DNA from: Candidatus Butyricicoccus avistercoris
GTDB lineage: Bacteria; Bacillota; Clostridia; Oscillospirales; Butyricicoccaceae
Length of the DNA: 57,716 nt
Direction of reading: 5' to 3'
NCBI GenBank assembly: GCA_019113005.1
Contig: DXIE01000043.1
Span: forward strand, 1 to 57,716
Under the pieces are notes generated by a model. The model saw only the letters and a list, made by a program, of their open reading frames with translations. It was not told the origin of the DNA and searched no databases. This document shows, one piece after another, positions 43,600-52,090 of the stretch. How positions within the stretch are numbered: position 1 is the stretch's first letter; each line of letters starts with the position of its first letter. A program made the translations under genes and the position numbers.

Positions 43600-43845
43600 A
43601 TGCTAGACGGCACTAGAAAGTTTAATCTTGTGGACGATTCAAATGCTGAAATGAAGCGAATTCTGACCACAGTTTATGATGCTCTTAAAGAAAAGGGTTA
43701 TAATCCAATCAATCAAATTGTTGGTTATCTTCTCTCTGAAGACCCAACATATATCACAAATCATAATAATGCGAGAAGTCTTATCCGCAAAATTGACCGT
43801 GATGAATTGATGCAGGAGCTTGTTTCTTACTATCTAGATAACTAA
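43600..43845 (+). CDS. ireB: IreB family regulatory phosphoprotein
   Basis: An 81-residue protein of the IreB (formerly UPF0297) family: [41 protein letters not shown] and [13 protein letters not shown]. In Enterococcus faecalis, IreB is phosphorylated by the Ser/Thr kinase IreK and lowers cephalosporin resistance. No kinase, ruvX or alaS is near it here, whereas alaS-ireB-ruvX is the usual order. The start is ATG 43600 behind AAGGAGG. Confidence 0.92.
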   Translation: MLDGTRKFNLVDDSNAEMKRILTTVYDALKEKGYNPINQIVGYLLSEDPTYITNHNNARSLIRKIDRDELMQELVSYYLDN

Positions 43846-43857
43846 GAATATGTTAAA

Positions 43858-43889
43858 AATCCCTGTGTCTTTATGGCATAGGGGTTTTT
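43858..43889 (+). terminator. Terminator after ireB
   Basis: ATCCCTGTGTC pairs with GGCATAGGGGT (with G-U pairs), then TTTTTC. Confidence 0.75.
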
Positions 43890-43914
43890 CTCTATCTGGA
43901 AAGGTATGGTTTTT

Positions 43915-44493
43915 ATGACAAAGATTTATTCGCCATTAAAACGTTATTTTTTCTCTTTATTTTTTACACTTGTTTTATCTCTTATCTCATATATAATTTT
44001 CAATAATGTTATAGCAATAGCTATTTCGGCTGCATCTATAATTTTTACTATTATTCAAATTCAAGCCATATATGCTATGCGTAATTCTTGTGAACGTATA
44101 AAAAAATCATTTAACTTTTTTATACTAAGTCTTGTTGGCATGATTATAACACTTATAATCACTATTTTAAGTGTTTTCAAACAAAATATACAGCTGGCAT
44201 TAGTTTCAGTTATTATAATGTTTGTTTTTGCTTGTTTTTCTATTGTCGCAGACTTTCAATTTATATGGGGACTTGATGAACTTATAGTTAAAAATGGCTA
44301 TAACTATCCGCAAGGAAAAATTAAATGGATATTTTGGTTTAGTATTATCAATGCTTTAATCTCGGGTTCTCTTGTAAATACAGGTGCAATCGTGCAGGCT
44401 TTAATTATTGGTACAGTTTGCAGTGTATGCTCGCTGTGGCTTCTTTATGAGTATTTGCAAGCAGTTCATGATAAAGAGAATAGTGTGCTTTAA
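43915..44493 (+). CDS. Uncharacterised small membrane protein
   Basis: I do not recognise this 192-residue protein. It has about six hydrophobic segments spread over its length and a short tail, and no visible enzyme motif. I start at ATG 43915, 10 bases after GGAAAGG; an ATG at 43906 touches that site. It lies between two terminators as a single gene. Its A/T-rich codons resemble the other membrane protein genes of the window. Confidence 0.65.
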   Translation: MTKIYSPLKRYFFSLFFTLVLSLISYIIFNNVIAIAISAASIIFTIIQIQAIYAMRNSCERIKKSFNFFILSLVGMIITLIITILSVFKQNIQLALVSVIIMFVFACFSIVADFQFIWGLDELIVKNGYNYPQGKIKWIFWFSIINALISGSLVNTGAIVQALIIGTVCSVCSLWLLYEYLQAVHDKENSVL

Positions 44494-44498
44494 AACCA

Positions 44499-44536
44499 AA
44501 AAGGGCATGGATTTTTAAGTCCATACCCTTTATTTT
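44499..44536 (+). terminator. Bidirectional terminator between the membrane protein gene and prfC
   Basis: AAAGGGCATGGA pairs with TCCATACCCTTT (one mismatch) with T-rich sequence on both outgoing sides. Confidence 0.85.
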
Positions 44537-46135
44537 TTATGTGTTTTCAGAAAATTCAGCAAGTTCTAAGCCTTCATTTCTATCTAATGCCCAAGTAATA
44601 TTCCAAGGGCTAGTAAATAGCAGAAGATAATTATTTCTCATATCCTGAACGACCTTAGTATCACTTGTCAGTGTCAGTTTATGATAATCAAAGGTTTCCT
44701 CGTCTACATTTTCAATCCAACGTAAATGCTCATAAGGCAACATTTCACGAATAATCTCAACATTATACTCATTTTTAAGTCTATATTCTAGCACTTCAAA
44801 TTGTAGCTGACCTACAACACCTACAATAACTTCCTCCATACCAGAGTTAGGCTCTTTGAATATCTGAATTGCACCCTCTTGAGCAATCTGTTCAACGCCT
44901 TTTACGAACTGCTTACGCTTTAAAGTGTCCTTTTGACGAACTCTTGCAAAAAGCTCAGGTGCAAATGTAGGAATACCAGAGAATGTGCATTTTTTAGCTG
45001 GAGAACATACAGTATCACCGATTGAGAAAATTCCTGGGTCAAATACACCGATAATATCACCTGCATATGCTTCATCAACAATAGAACGGTCTTGAGCCAT
45101 AAGCTGTTGAGGCTGTGCAAGCTGCATTTTCTTACCGCCTTGAACGTGCCAAACTTCTTTACCACGTTCAAACTTACCAGAACAAATTCTCATAAATGCA
45201 ATTCTATCACGATGAGCCTTGTTCATATTAGCTTGAATTTTAAATACAAATGCAGAGAAATTATCTTCAAATGGGTCAATAACTCCAATATCAGACTGTC
45301 TAGCAGTTGGTGGAGGTGTCATAACAAGGAATTTTTTTAAAAATGGCTCTACACCAAAGTTAGTAAGAGCAGAACCAAAGAACACAGGAGATAATTTGCC
45401 GTGATGTACAGCTTCTATGTCAAATTCATCACCTGCACCGCTTAGTAGTTCAATATCATCTGATAATGTGCTGTATTGCTCATCAGTTAATAACTGCTTT
45501 AGCTCTGGAGAGTCAAATTTTAAATGGGTTGCTGCAACCTCATGGCGAGCATCTACACCATCAAATGCAATAACTTCATCATCTAATCTATCATATACAC
45601 CCTTAAATTCTTTACCAGAACCAATAGGCCAGTTTACAGCAAAAGTGCCAATACCTAGCTCATTTTCGATTTCTTCGAGCAACTCATAAGGGTCTCTTGA
45701 ATCTCTATCCATCTTGTTAATAAATGTGAAGATAGGCACACCACGCATTGCACAAACTTTAAATAATTTTCTTGTTTGTGCTTCGACACCTTTAGATGCG
45801 TCAATAACCATCACAGCAGAGTCAGCCGCCATAAGTGTGCGGTATGTGTCCTCTGAGAAGTCTTGGTGTCCAGGAGTATCAAGGATATTGATACATTTAT
45901 CACCATATCTAAACTGTAAAACAGAAGAAGTTACCGAAATACCACGTTGTTTTTCAATTTCCATCCAGTCAGAAACAGCATGACGGCTATTTTTTTTACC
46001 TTTAACCATGCCTGCTTCCTGAATTGCTCCACCATAGAGCAAGAATTTTTCTGTAATTGTGGTTTTACCTGCGTCAGGGTGAGAAATAATGGCAAATGTA
46101 CGTCTGTTGCCAATTTCCTGTCTTAAATCAGACAA
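44537..46135 (-). CDS. prfC: Peptide chain release factor 3
   Basis: A 532-residue translational GTPase that recycles RF1/RF2. G1 is ISHPDAGKTTITEK, the switch region has KQRGISVTSSV, G3 is DTPGHQDFSEDTYR and G4 is NKMDRDSRDP. RF3-specific sequence includes FVNWPIGSGKEFKGVYDR-type text near 180 and the C-terminal domain III. Translation starts at TTG 46135 with GGAGG at 46143-46147. Confidence 0.96.
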   Translation of the reverse strand: MSDLRQEIGNRRTFAIISHPDAGKTTITEKFLLYGGAIQEAGMVKGKKNSRHAVSDWMEIEKQRGISVTSSVLQFRYGDKCINILDTPGHQDFSEDTYRTLMAADSAVMVIDASKGVEAQTRKLFKVCAMRGVPIFTFINKMDRDSRDPYELLEEIENELGIGTFAVNWPIGSGKEFKGVYDRLDDEVIAFDGVDARHEVAATHLKFDSPELKQLLTDEQYSTLSDDIELLSGAGDEFDIEAVHHGKLSPVFFGSALTNFGVEPFLKKFLVMTPPPTARQSDIGVIDPFEDNFSAFVFKIQANMNKAHRDRIAFMRICSGKFERGKEVWHVQGGKKMQLAQPQQLMAQDRSIVDEAYAGDIIGVFDPGIFSIGDTVCSPAKKCTFSGIPTFAPELFARVRQKDTLKRKQFVKGVEQIAQEGAIQIFKEPNSGMEEVIVGVVGQLQFEVLEYRLKNEYNVEIIREMLPYEHLRWIENVDEETFDYHKLTLTSDTKVVQDMRNNYLLLFTSPWNITWALDRNEGLELAEFSENT

Positions 46136-46150
46136 AATAATACCTCCATT

Positions 46151-46178
46151 TTTATAAACTCATAAATTAAAACTTCAA
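46151..46178 (-). promoter_or_regulatory. Candidate promoter of prfC
   Basis: Minus strand: TTGAAG (46173-46178), 16 bases, TATAAA (46151-46156). It lies between the recR terminator and prfC. Confidence 0.45.
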
Positions 46179-46184
46179 AAGTAA

Positions 46185-46217
46185 ACCGCACAAATATATT
46201 ATTGTGCGGTGTTTTTT
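46185..46217 (-). terminator. Terminator after recR
   Basis: ACCGCACAA pairs with TTGTGCGGT. The longest T-run is on the plus side, while the minus side has TTTACTTTTG, so it is probably functional but weaker in the recR direction. Confidence 0.65.
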
Positions 46218-46822
46218 TAAATTTCACGTCTGCCTTCGAGTGCACGCATTAAAGTTACCTCGTCTACATATTCAAGATGACCGCCAACAGGCATACCATA
46301 AGCTAAACGAGTTATTTTAATACCAAAAGGCTTTAAAATACGGGACAAATACATAGCAGTAGCTTCGCCCTCGGTGTCTGGATTAGTAGCGATAATAACT
46401 TCCTTAACGTCCTCATTTTCATCTGCAACACGTTTTAAAAGCTCTTTGATACGAATATCATCAGGGCCTATGCCGTTAAGCGGTGAAATTGTGCCATGTA
46501 GTACATGATAAAGCCCACGAAATTCTCTAGTTCTTTCAAAAGCAATAACATCTTTTGGGTCTGTCACAACACAGATAACGCTTCTATCACGATTAGCATT
46601 TTTACAAATCGGACAGATTTCACTATCGGTTAGGTTTTGACAGATTTTACAGGTGTAAACATTGCTTTTTGCATCTAAAAGAGCTTTAGCAAAACTTTCT
46701 GCGGTTTCTTTAGGCTGGTTCATAATATAAAATGCAAGACGTTGTGCGGTTTTTTGACCTATCCCTGGGAGTTTGGCAAACTCCTCTATCAGACGTTCTA
46801 CTGGTGGTGCAAAAAACTGCAT
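46217..46822 (-). CDS. recR: Recombination protein RecR
   Basis: A 201-residue RecFOR mediator. It has the helix-hairpin-helix start ([21 protein letters not shown]), a four-cysteine zinc finger (CKIC and CPIC, residues 57-75) and a Toprim domain with [17 protein letters not shown] near 145. It loads RecA at gaps. It starts four bases after ebfC in the standard dnaX-ebfC-recR order. Confidence 0.97.
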   Translation of the reverse strand: MQFFAPPVERLIEEFAKLPGIGQKTAQRLAFYIMNQPKETAESFAKALLDAKSNVYTCKICQNLTDSEICPICKNANRDRSVICVVTDPKDVIAFERTREFRGLYHVLHGTISPLNGIGPDDIRIKELLKRVADENEDVKEVIIATNPDTEGEATAMYLSRILKPFGIKITRLAYGMPVGGHLEYVDEVTLMRALEGRREI

Positions 46823-46825
46823 TTT

Positions 46826-47170
46826 TTAAAACAGCCCTGGGATACTGCCCATACCGCCAGTTACTTGCTTCATAGACTTCTCAGACTTTTCACTAGCTAA
46901 GCGGAAAGCCTCATTGATTGCTGCAAGCACTAAATCTTGAAGCATTTCAACATCATCTGGGTCTACAACTTCTGGCTTAATTTCAAGAGCTTTTAGTGTG
47001 TTTGTGCCTTGAACAACAGCCTTAACAGCACCGCCGCCAGCACTAGCTTCTGTTTCCATCTCAGAGATAGCTTCCTGAGCCTTTAGCATATCCTGCTGCA
47101 TTTTCTGAGCTTGCTTAATCATTGCCTGCATGTTCATGCCGCCCATGCCGCCAAATTTACCCTTTGCCAT
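46826..47170 (-). CDS. ebfC: YbaB/EbfC family nucleoid-associated protein
   Basis: A 114-residue protein starting with a Gly/Met-rich segment, then MIKQAQKMQQDMLKAQEAIS and EASAGGGAVKAVVQGTN, the YbaB core. It binds DNA as a dimer. It lies between dnaX and recR. Confidence 0.95.
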   Translation of the reverse strand: MAKGKFGGMGGMNMQAMIKQAQKMQQDMLKAQEAISEMETEASAGGGAVKAVVQGTNTLKALEIKPEVVDPDDVEMLQDLVLAAINEAFRLASEKSEKSMKQVTGGMGSIPGLF

Positions 47171-47185
47171 AATAAAATTTCCTCC

Positions 47186-48757
47186 TTAAAGTTCGGTAAT
47201 TTCAATATCTAAATCCTGTGCTTTTTGCAGGATTTCATCTATACTTTTATTATCTTCTTGTTTTATTTGTTTTTGATTAGGTTCATAAATTCTAAGCCTT
47301 AACTGACTGCCTTCAAGTTCACTTGCAGCCGTTTGCACTCTTGTTTTAGTAGGTTCAGCTTTTAAAAGTCCTGCGGTTATATCATCGTCACAGAATAACA
47401 AAAGTTTATCGCCATCTATCTGTGCACGAACATAACCAGATTTCATACAAGTAAGTGTACCTATGTTTATCTTACCAGCAAGCTGATTTAAAAGCTTTGA
47501 CCAATGCTGCCAAGGCTCGCCTGCTTTTGGCTCTGGCTTTTCTTTTATCTCCTCAACCTGTTGTTTCTTAGGTTTTGGCATTTGCTTTTTTTCTGGTGTT
47601 GCTTGTTTTACTATAACACCACTTTGCAAGCTTTTCTCTAAAGCTTCAACTCTGCCTGTGAGCGTGTCATAATTTTCACCGCTCATATTGCAAAGTCTTA
47701 CTATCGTAAGCTCTGCCTCTACTCTGCGGTTTGCAGCAGATTTAAGTCTTGACTGACTTTGCTGTAAAATATTCGACCAAGCAATAAGAGTTGATGCTGC
47801 CACAGGTTCAGCCAAAACGGTTACATCTTGAACAGTATAAGCTGGTGAAATCATACTTGATACATCTTGTTTTGATGTTTTGACAAGTAGCATATCACGA
47901 ATAAGCCCTAAAAGCTGGTCAAATACACCCGAAAGCTCTCTACCAGCATCATATGCATCACCGATAATCTGAACAGCCTCAGCAAGATTTTTTTGCTCTA
48001 TGGCTTTCATAAGCGAAATCGCATCATCAGAACCTAAAATGCCAATACATTGACTAACAGCATTTTCATCAACTATTTCACATTCGGCTGTGCGGTCAAG
48101 CATAGAAAGAGCATCACGCATTGCACCATCAGCAAGCCTTGCAATAAGTTTAGCACCGCCATCTGTGAGGTTTATATTTTCTGCCTTTGCTACCTCACAA
48201 AGACGCACTGCAATATCGTCTGGAGTTATTCTTCTAAAATCAAATCTTTGACATCTTGAAAGAATAGTTGCAGGCACTTTATGAATTTCAGTTGTAGCTA
48301 AGATAAACAGCACATGACTTGGAGGTTCTTCAAGCGTTTTAAGCAGTGCATTAAAAGCACCTACCGAAAGCATATGCACCTCATCTATGATATACACACG
48401 TTTTTTAACAGCAGCAGGTGCATAACGGGTTTCTTCACGAATATCTCGAATATTATCAACACCGTTATTAGATGCAGCATCTATTTCCACTACATCAAGT
48501 ACAGAACCGTCTAAAATACTTTTACAAGCTTCACATTCGCCGCAAGGGTCTCCATCTTTAGGATTTTGACAGTTTACAGCACGAGCTAAAATTTTTGCAC
48601 AAGTAGTTTTTCCCGTGCCTCTTGTTCCAGAAAATAAATAAGCATGAGATAATCTATTTGTAGTTATCTGAGCTTTTAGAGTATCTGTTATATGTTTTTG
48701 ACCAATAACATCGGCAAACTTCAGCGGTCGCCATTTACGATATAATGCCTGATACAT
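47186..48757 (-). CDS. dnaX: DNA polymerase III subunit gamma/tau
   Basis: A 523-residue clamp-loader subunit. The AAA+ domain carries Walker A (FSGTRGTGKTTCAKI, residue 43), a four-cysteine zinc module (residues 64-79), Walker B (VYIIDEVHML) and the SRC motif (ILSRCQRF). A clamp-loader collar follows, then a Lys/Pro-rich linker near residue 390 and a tau-like C-terminal domain. GAGGT precedes ATG 48757. Confidence 0.97.
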   Translation of the reverse strand: MYQALYRKWRPLKFADVIGQKHITDTLKAQITTNRLSHAYLFSGTRGTGKTTCAKILARAVNCQNPKDGDPCGECEACKSILDGSVLDVVEIDAASNNGVDNIRDIREETRYAPAAVKKRVYIIDEVHMLSVGAFNALLKTLEEPPSHVLFILATTEIHKVPATILSRCQRFDFRRITPDDIAVRLCEVAKAENINLTDGGAKLIARLADGAMRDALSMLDRTAECEIVDENAVSQCIGILGSDDAISLMKAIEQKNLAEAVQIIGDAYDAGRELSGVFDQLLGLIRDMLLVKTSKQDVSSMISPAYTVQDVTVLAEPVAASTLIAWSNILQQSQSRLKSAANRRVEAELTIVRLCNMSGENYDTLTGRVEALEKSLQSGVIVKQATPEKKQMPKPKKQQVEEIKEKPEPKAGEPWQHWSKLLNQLAGKINIGTLTCMKSGYVRAQIDGDKLLLFCDDDITAGLLKAEPTKTRVQTAASELEGSQLRLRIYEPNQKQIKQEDNKSIDEILQKAQDLDIEITEL

Positions 48758-48774
48758 TAGTTTACCTCTTTTCT

Positions 48775-48812
48775 AAAAAAGAAAAAGCAGACAGAAATAA
48801 TATCTGCCTGCT
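48775..48812 (-). terminator. Terminator of the SRP RNA
   Basis: AGCAGGCAGA pairs with TCTGTCTGCT, then TTTTCTTTTTT on the minus strand. dnaX begins 18 bases later, so dnaX may be expressed by partial readthrough. Confidence 0.85.
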
Positions 48813-48827
48813 TAGTTATCCTTTTTT

Positions 48828-49146
48828 GCTGTAAAACAGCACCCCACAAGACCGTACACCAAGGGTTTGAAACGACGCTCCCAACGGCGTGTCCGATGAA
48901 ATAACTCGAAATCGGCAGTTCTACGGCACACGATGGTTTCTGCTTAATGCTGCTCGGTTCCCCGCCTGACATGGTTCACAGTCCTCCGTTGCGTAGTACC
49001 AATCTGTCATCATTATTTGACTGGCTGCACACATCAAGATGCCGCCCCTTGCCCTTAGCATAATCCCTGCTAGAGCGGATTGCAGGTTACAAGGCACCGC
49101 TACCTCCCCGACTAGTACGGCCTTGTGCGATGCTGTTTTGCAGATA
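48828..49146 (-). ncRNA. ffs: Signal recognition particle RNA, large Bacillus type
   Basis: About 318 nt on the minus strand. The 5' part has the Alu-domain text GGGGAGGTAGCGGTGCC and GCAATCCGCTCTAGCAGG. The apical S domain has CATGTCAGG...GGAA...GAGCAGCATTAAG, the Ffh-binding hairpin. The two ends, ACAAGGCCGTAC and GTACGGTCTTGT, pair as the closing helix. Alu domain plus S domain marks the long Firmicute form. The position upstream of dnaX is the same as in Bacillus subtilis. Confidence 0.95.
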
Positions 49147-49151
49147 GGATT

Positions 49152-49180
49152 ATTATACTATAACATTTTTAAAATAGCAA
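49152..49180 (-). promoter_or_regulatory. Promoter of the SRP RNA
   Basis: Minus strand: TTGCTA (49175-49180), 17 bases, consensus TATAAT (49152-49157). It overlaps no coding sequence but begins within 10 bases of the PBP1A stop. Confidence 0.8.
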
Positions 49181-49187
49181 GCAAATT

Positions 49188-51476
49188 TTATGCTGCATTT
49201 TCAGGGTCAACTGGTGTAGTAGTTTCAACTGTGTTAGAGCCATTATTATTGTTGTTATTATTATTTTGATTTGTCTGATTATTGTTATTATTATCAGATG
49301 TGTTGCCGTTGTTTTCACCTGTCTCAGGAGTGGTTGGAGTTTCTGTTTTATCATCATCGTTATCATTATTATTGTTGTTATTATTTGGTCTATAATAACT
49401 GCAAACATCACAGCTTTCTGTTGGAGCATCACCAACCCAAAAACGACCTGTTGCAACATTACCTCTTGACCTACATGCAGATGTAGGAGCAAGTCCACTC
49501 ACTTTACAATATGAAGCTGTTTCAAAGTTACTACTATCTCCACGATCGAAGTCAGCAGAAGGTAAATTCTGATGAATTCTTTTCATAACTTCATTCCATA
49601 CTGTGACAGAAGGATTACCGCTTATACCTGTTAAATTATAATCGCTATCGTAACCAAACCAAGTAGCACCTACATAATATGGTGTATAACCACAGAACCA
49701 AAGGTCACGTTTATTCTGTGAAGTACCTGTTTTACCAGCTGTTTCAATACCTGGGATATTGATTCTTGTCGCAGTACCTTCAGTAGTTACCGCACGCATT
49801 ACCTCACGCATATAATAAACAGTGCTTTGCTTTTCAAACACTTGTCTGTTAAGTGGCTCGTTTTCAAGAAGTACAGTGCCATCAGCATTAAGAACCTTGC
49901 TATAAGTTCTACCTCCATTAAATATACCATTGTTTAGGAATATAGAGTAGCCTGCTGCCATTTCTCTAACGGTAACACCGCCATTCATGCCACCAAGTGC
50001 CATAGGGCTAAGGTCAACATCTTCTGGATAGTTAAGATGAGTAAAGTTTAAATCTTGTGTTAAGAACTCAAAAGCAGCCTTAGGTGTCAGCTCATCAACC
50101 ACACGAACAGCAACTGCATTGACAGATTTTGCAACAGCAGTACGAATAACCATAGGTCCAGTATATCCGCCACTGTCATTTCTAGGCCAGTCTTTGCCAT
50201 TAAGCTGCATAAAAGGCTCATTATCTCTAACAGAATATGGAGTAATTATACCAGCGTCCATTGCAGGTGCATATACTGAGAGCGGTTTAATAGCTGAACC
50301 AGCTTGACGAGCGGTTTCAGAACGGAGCAAAACACGATTTCCCGTTTTAGTTCCACGTCCGCCCACTATACCGACAACATCACCTGCTTGGTTACAGATA
50401 ACCATTGCACTTTCTGGCACAGCACCATTTTTGGATACATTAGGGAATTTTACTTGTTCCTCATAAACCTGTTCGAGTACATTTTGAACGTTAAGGTCAA
50501 CAGTTGTGTAAATTTGCACACCGCCAGATGTTACTTTCCAACTTGCCATTTGTTCAGAATAACCCTTTTTCTCAACAAGGTCATTTATAACATCTTGGAT
50601 TACTGTATCAGTAAAATAAGAATAGGTGTTATTCAAAGCATTTTGAGCTTCTTCGTATTTGTATTCGAGCGGCTGAGCTTTTGCAGCATCTCTTTCAGCT
50701 TCTGTAATCATGCCCTGCTTGCACATTTCATCTAGAATAACTTCTTGACGTTCTTTTATATTCTCTGGGTGGTTAAATGGGTCATAAAGCGAAGGGTTTT
50801 TAGTAATACCCGCTATAATCGCACATTCAGCCAGATTAAGCTCGCTAAGTTCTTTACCAAAGTAAGTAATAGCGGCGGTATTTACGCCATAAGCACCTTG
50901 ACCTAAATAGATAATATTAAGATACGTTTCTAGTATCATATCTTTATCATTTAAATCTTTTTCTAGCTGTAAAGCTCTAAGAATTTCGGTAAGCTTACGT
51001 TTAACCGAATAATCATCAAACTGTGTTGCATTTTTAATTAGCTGCTGTGTAATAGTTGAACCGCCGCCTTCTCTGCCCGTAATCCAGTTTAAAACACCGT
51101 TTGCAGTTCTTGCCCAGTCAACACCTTTATGTTCATAAAAGCGTTTATCCTCAATAGCAATAAAAGCATTTTGCAAATTTTTTGGTATTTCATCTAAATC
51201 TGCCCATATACGGTTTTGAAGACCACGAAGTACCTCATATTCGACATAATTTTGCTGAGTAGAATCCCAAGCATAAACCATGCTTGTCATATTCATTCCT
51301 GATATAAGCTCATTCATATCGATTTTGGAATTAGGTTCAATATACACACGCAGGTATATAGCAAGTGCAACGCCACAAATACTTGCACACATCACACCAA
51401 CTAATATCAGGGAAACCAAGAAAAAACGGATTCGTCTGAAAACAGTACCGACATTTCCTTTCTTTCGATTTGCCAT
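49188..51476 (-). CDS. Class A penicillin-binding protein (PBP1A type)
   Basis: A 762-residue bifunctional peptidoglycan synthase. One membrane anchor lies near residues 14-36. The glycosyltransferase (GT51) domain has EDKRFYEHKGVDW near 110 and GGSTITQQLIKN near 138. The transpeptidase has SxxK in GSAIKPLSV near 395 and KTGTSQNK near 570. A cysteine-bearing C-terminal segment (SACRSRG, ESCDVC) follows, then an Asn/Asp/Thr-rich, low-complexity tail of about 80 residues. AAGGAGG precedes ATG 51476. Confidence 0.95.
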   Translation of the reverse strand: MANRKKGNVGTVFRRIRFFLVSLILVGVMCASICGVALAIYLRVYIEPNSKIDMNELISGMNMTSMVYAWDSTQQNYVEYEVLRGLQNRIWADLDEIPKNLQNAFIAIEDKRFYEHKGVDWARTANGVLNWITGREGGGSTITQQLIKNATQFDDYSVKRKLTEILRALQLEKDLNDKDMILETYLNIIYLGQGAYGVNTAAITYFGKELSELNLAECAIIAGITKNPSLYDPFNHPENIKERQEVILDEMCKQGMITEAERDAAKAQPLEYKYEEAQNALNNTYSYFTDTVIQDVINDLVEKKGYSEQMASWKVTSGGVQIYTTVDLNVQNVLEQVYEEQVKFPNVSKNGAVPESAMVICNQAGDVVGIVGGRGTKTGNRVLLRSETARQAGSAIKPLSVYAPAMDAGIITPYSVRDNEPFMQLNGKDWPRNDSGGYTGPMVIRTAVAKSVNAVAVRVVDELTPKAAFEFLTQDLNFTHLNYPEDVDLSPMALGGMNGGVTVREMAAGYSIFLNNGIFNGGRTYSKVLNADGTVLLENEPLNRQVFEKQSTVYYMREVMRAVTTEGTATRINIPGIETAGKTGTSQNKRDLWFCGYTPYYVGATWFGYDSDYNLTGISGNPSVTVWNEVMKRIHQNLPSADFDRGDSSNFETASYCKVSGLAPTSACRSRGNVATGRFWVGDAPTESCDVCSYYRPNNNNNNNDNDDDKTETPTTPETGENNGNTSDNNNNNQTNQNNNNNNNNGSNTVETTTPVDPENAA
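49232..49390 (-). repeat. Asn-codon low-complexity repeat in the PBP1A tail
   Basis: Runs of AAT/AAC codons give tracts of up to eight Asn, interrupted by Asp, Gly and Thr. The triplet repeat is prone to slippage, so its length is likely to vary between strains. In the other frames the same bases give meaningless Ile/Met-rich readings. Confidence 0.85.
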
Positions 51477-51544
51477 ATATTTATATACCTCCTTGTGGGA
51501 TATAGGTTAGTCAAGCAGCCTACCAATATCCAATAAGTCTATTT

Positions 51545-51573
51545 ATTATACCACAATGAAAGAAAAAAGCCAA
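51545..51573 (-). promoter_or_regulatory. Promoter of the PBP1A gene
   Basis: Minus strand: TTGGCT (51568-51573), 17 bases, TATAAT (51545-51550), about 70 bases before the start codon. Confidence 0.6.
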
Positions 51574-51633
51574 ATATTTTTAAGCTTTGTGCATATATTA
51601 GCATGTTTTTTCTACTTTATTAACTATTTTTTG

Positions 51634-51663
51634 TATGTTTCATGGTTTTTTTGTGCATTATAT
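51634..51663 (+). promoter_or_regulatory. Forespore (sigma-G/F type) promoter before the bofC-like gene
   Basis: GTATG (51634-51638), exactly 18 bases, CATTATA (51657-51663). This fits the Bacillus sigma-G consensus GHATR-N18-CATWHTA at every position. AGGAGG of the next gene follows. Confidence 0.65.
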
Positions 51664-51687
51664 TGCATATAAAAGGAGGTTATTTCT

Positions 51688-52026
51688 ATGTATACCAAAT
51701 TATCACCTGTAAAAAAAGCGATTTTATATTCCTTTATTTTGACCGCAATTATAAGCACCTGTCTATCTGTACACTCTGTTCATGCAGCACCTAAAACACA
51801 GACAACAGCCGCACCTGTAAGTGACGAGTCCAGCATAATAACATATTATGCCACTGTTATAGGAAATTATGTTGTAATATATAAAGATGGTGATACAGAG
51901 CCAATGATGACCACAGATATTGACGTTAGAACCTTGCCAGAGGCCGATAAAAAGCTTTTAAAGCAAGGCATAATTCTAAGTGATGAAACAGCAATAAGCA
52001 ATTTTCTAGAAGATTATGGCAGTTAA
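51688..52026 (+). CDS. Exported protein with BofC C-terminal-like domain
   Basis: A 112-residue protein with a signal peptide (KKAILYSFILTAIISTCLS, cleaved near AHA/AP at about 33). A short domain follows: YATVIGNYVVIYKDG, IDVRTLPEADKKLLKQGI and AISNFLEDYGS, which resembles the BofC C-terminal domain. In B. subtilis BofC is a forespore protein, made under sigma-G, that tunes the sigma-K checkpoint. The forespore-type promoter upstream agrees. The domain call is from pattern alone. AAAGGAGG precedes ATG 51688. Confidence 0.65.
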   Translation: MYTKLSPVKKAILYSFILTAIISTCLSVHSVHAAPKTQTTAAPVSDESSIITYYATVIGNYVVIYKDGDTEPMMTTDIDVRTLPEADKKLLKQGIILSDETAISNFLEDYGS

Positions 52027-52090
52027 ATATAATCATATTTTTTATTATCGTCTAATATAGTAAAGTAAATAAGTTTAGGCGGTGATAAAA

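Noticed and set aside
48757..48972. Short minus-strand reading frame after dnaX
   Set aside because: It lies within the SRP RNA and its terminator; the bases are explained by the RNA structure and there is no ribosome site.
48828..49146. Long inverted repeat as a mobile element
   Set aside because: The paired ends are the closing helix of SRP RNA, and the conserved Alu and S domains lie inside.
49169..49498. Ile/Met-rich and similar frames over the PBP1A tail
   Set aside because: They are other-frame readings of the Asn-codon repeats.
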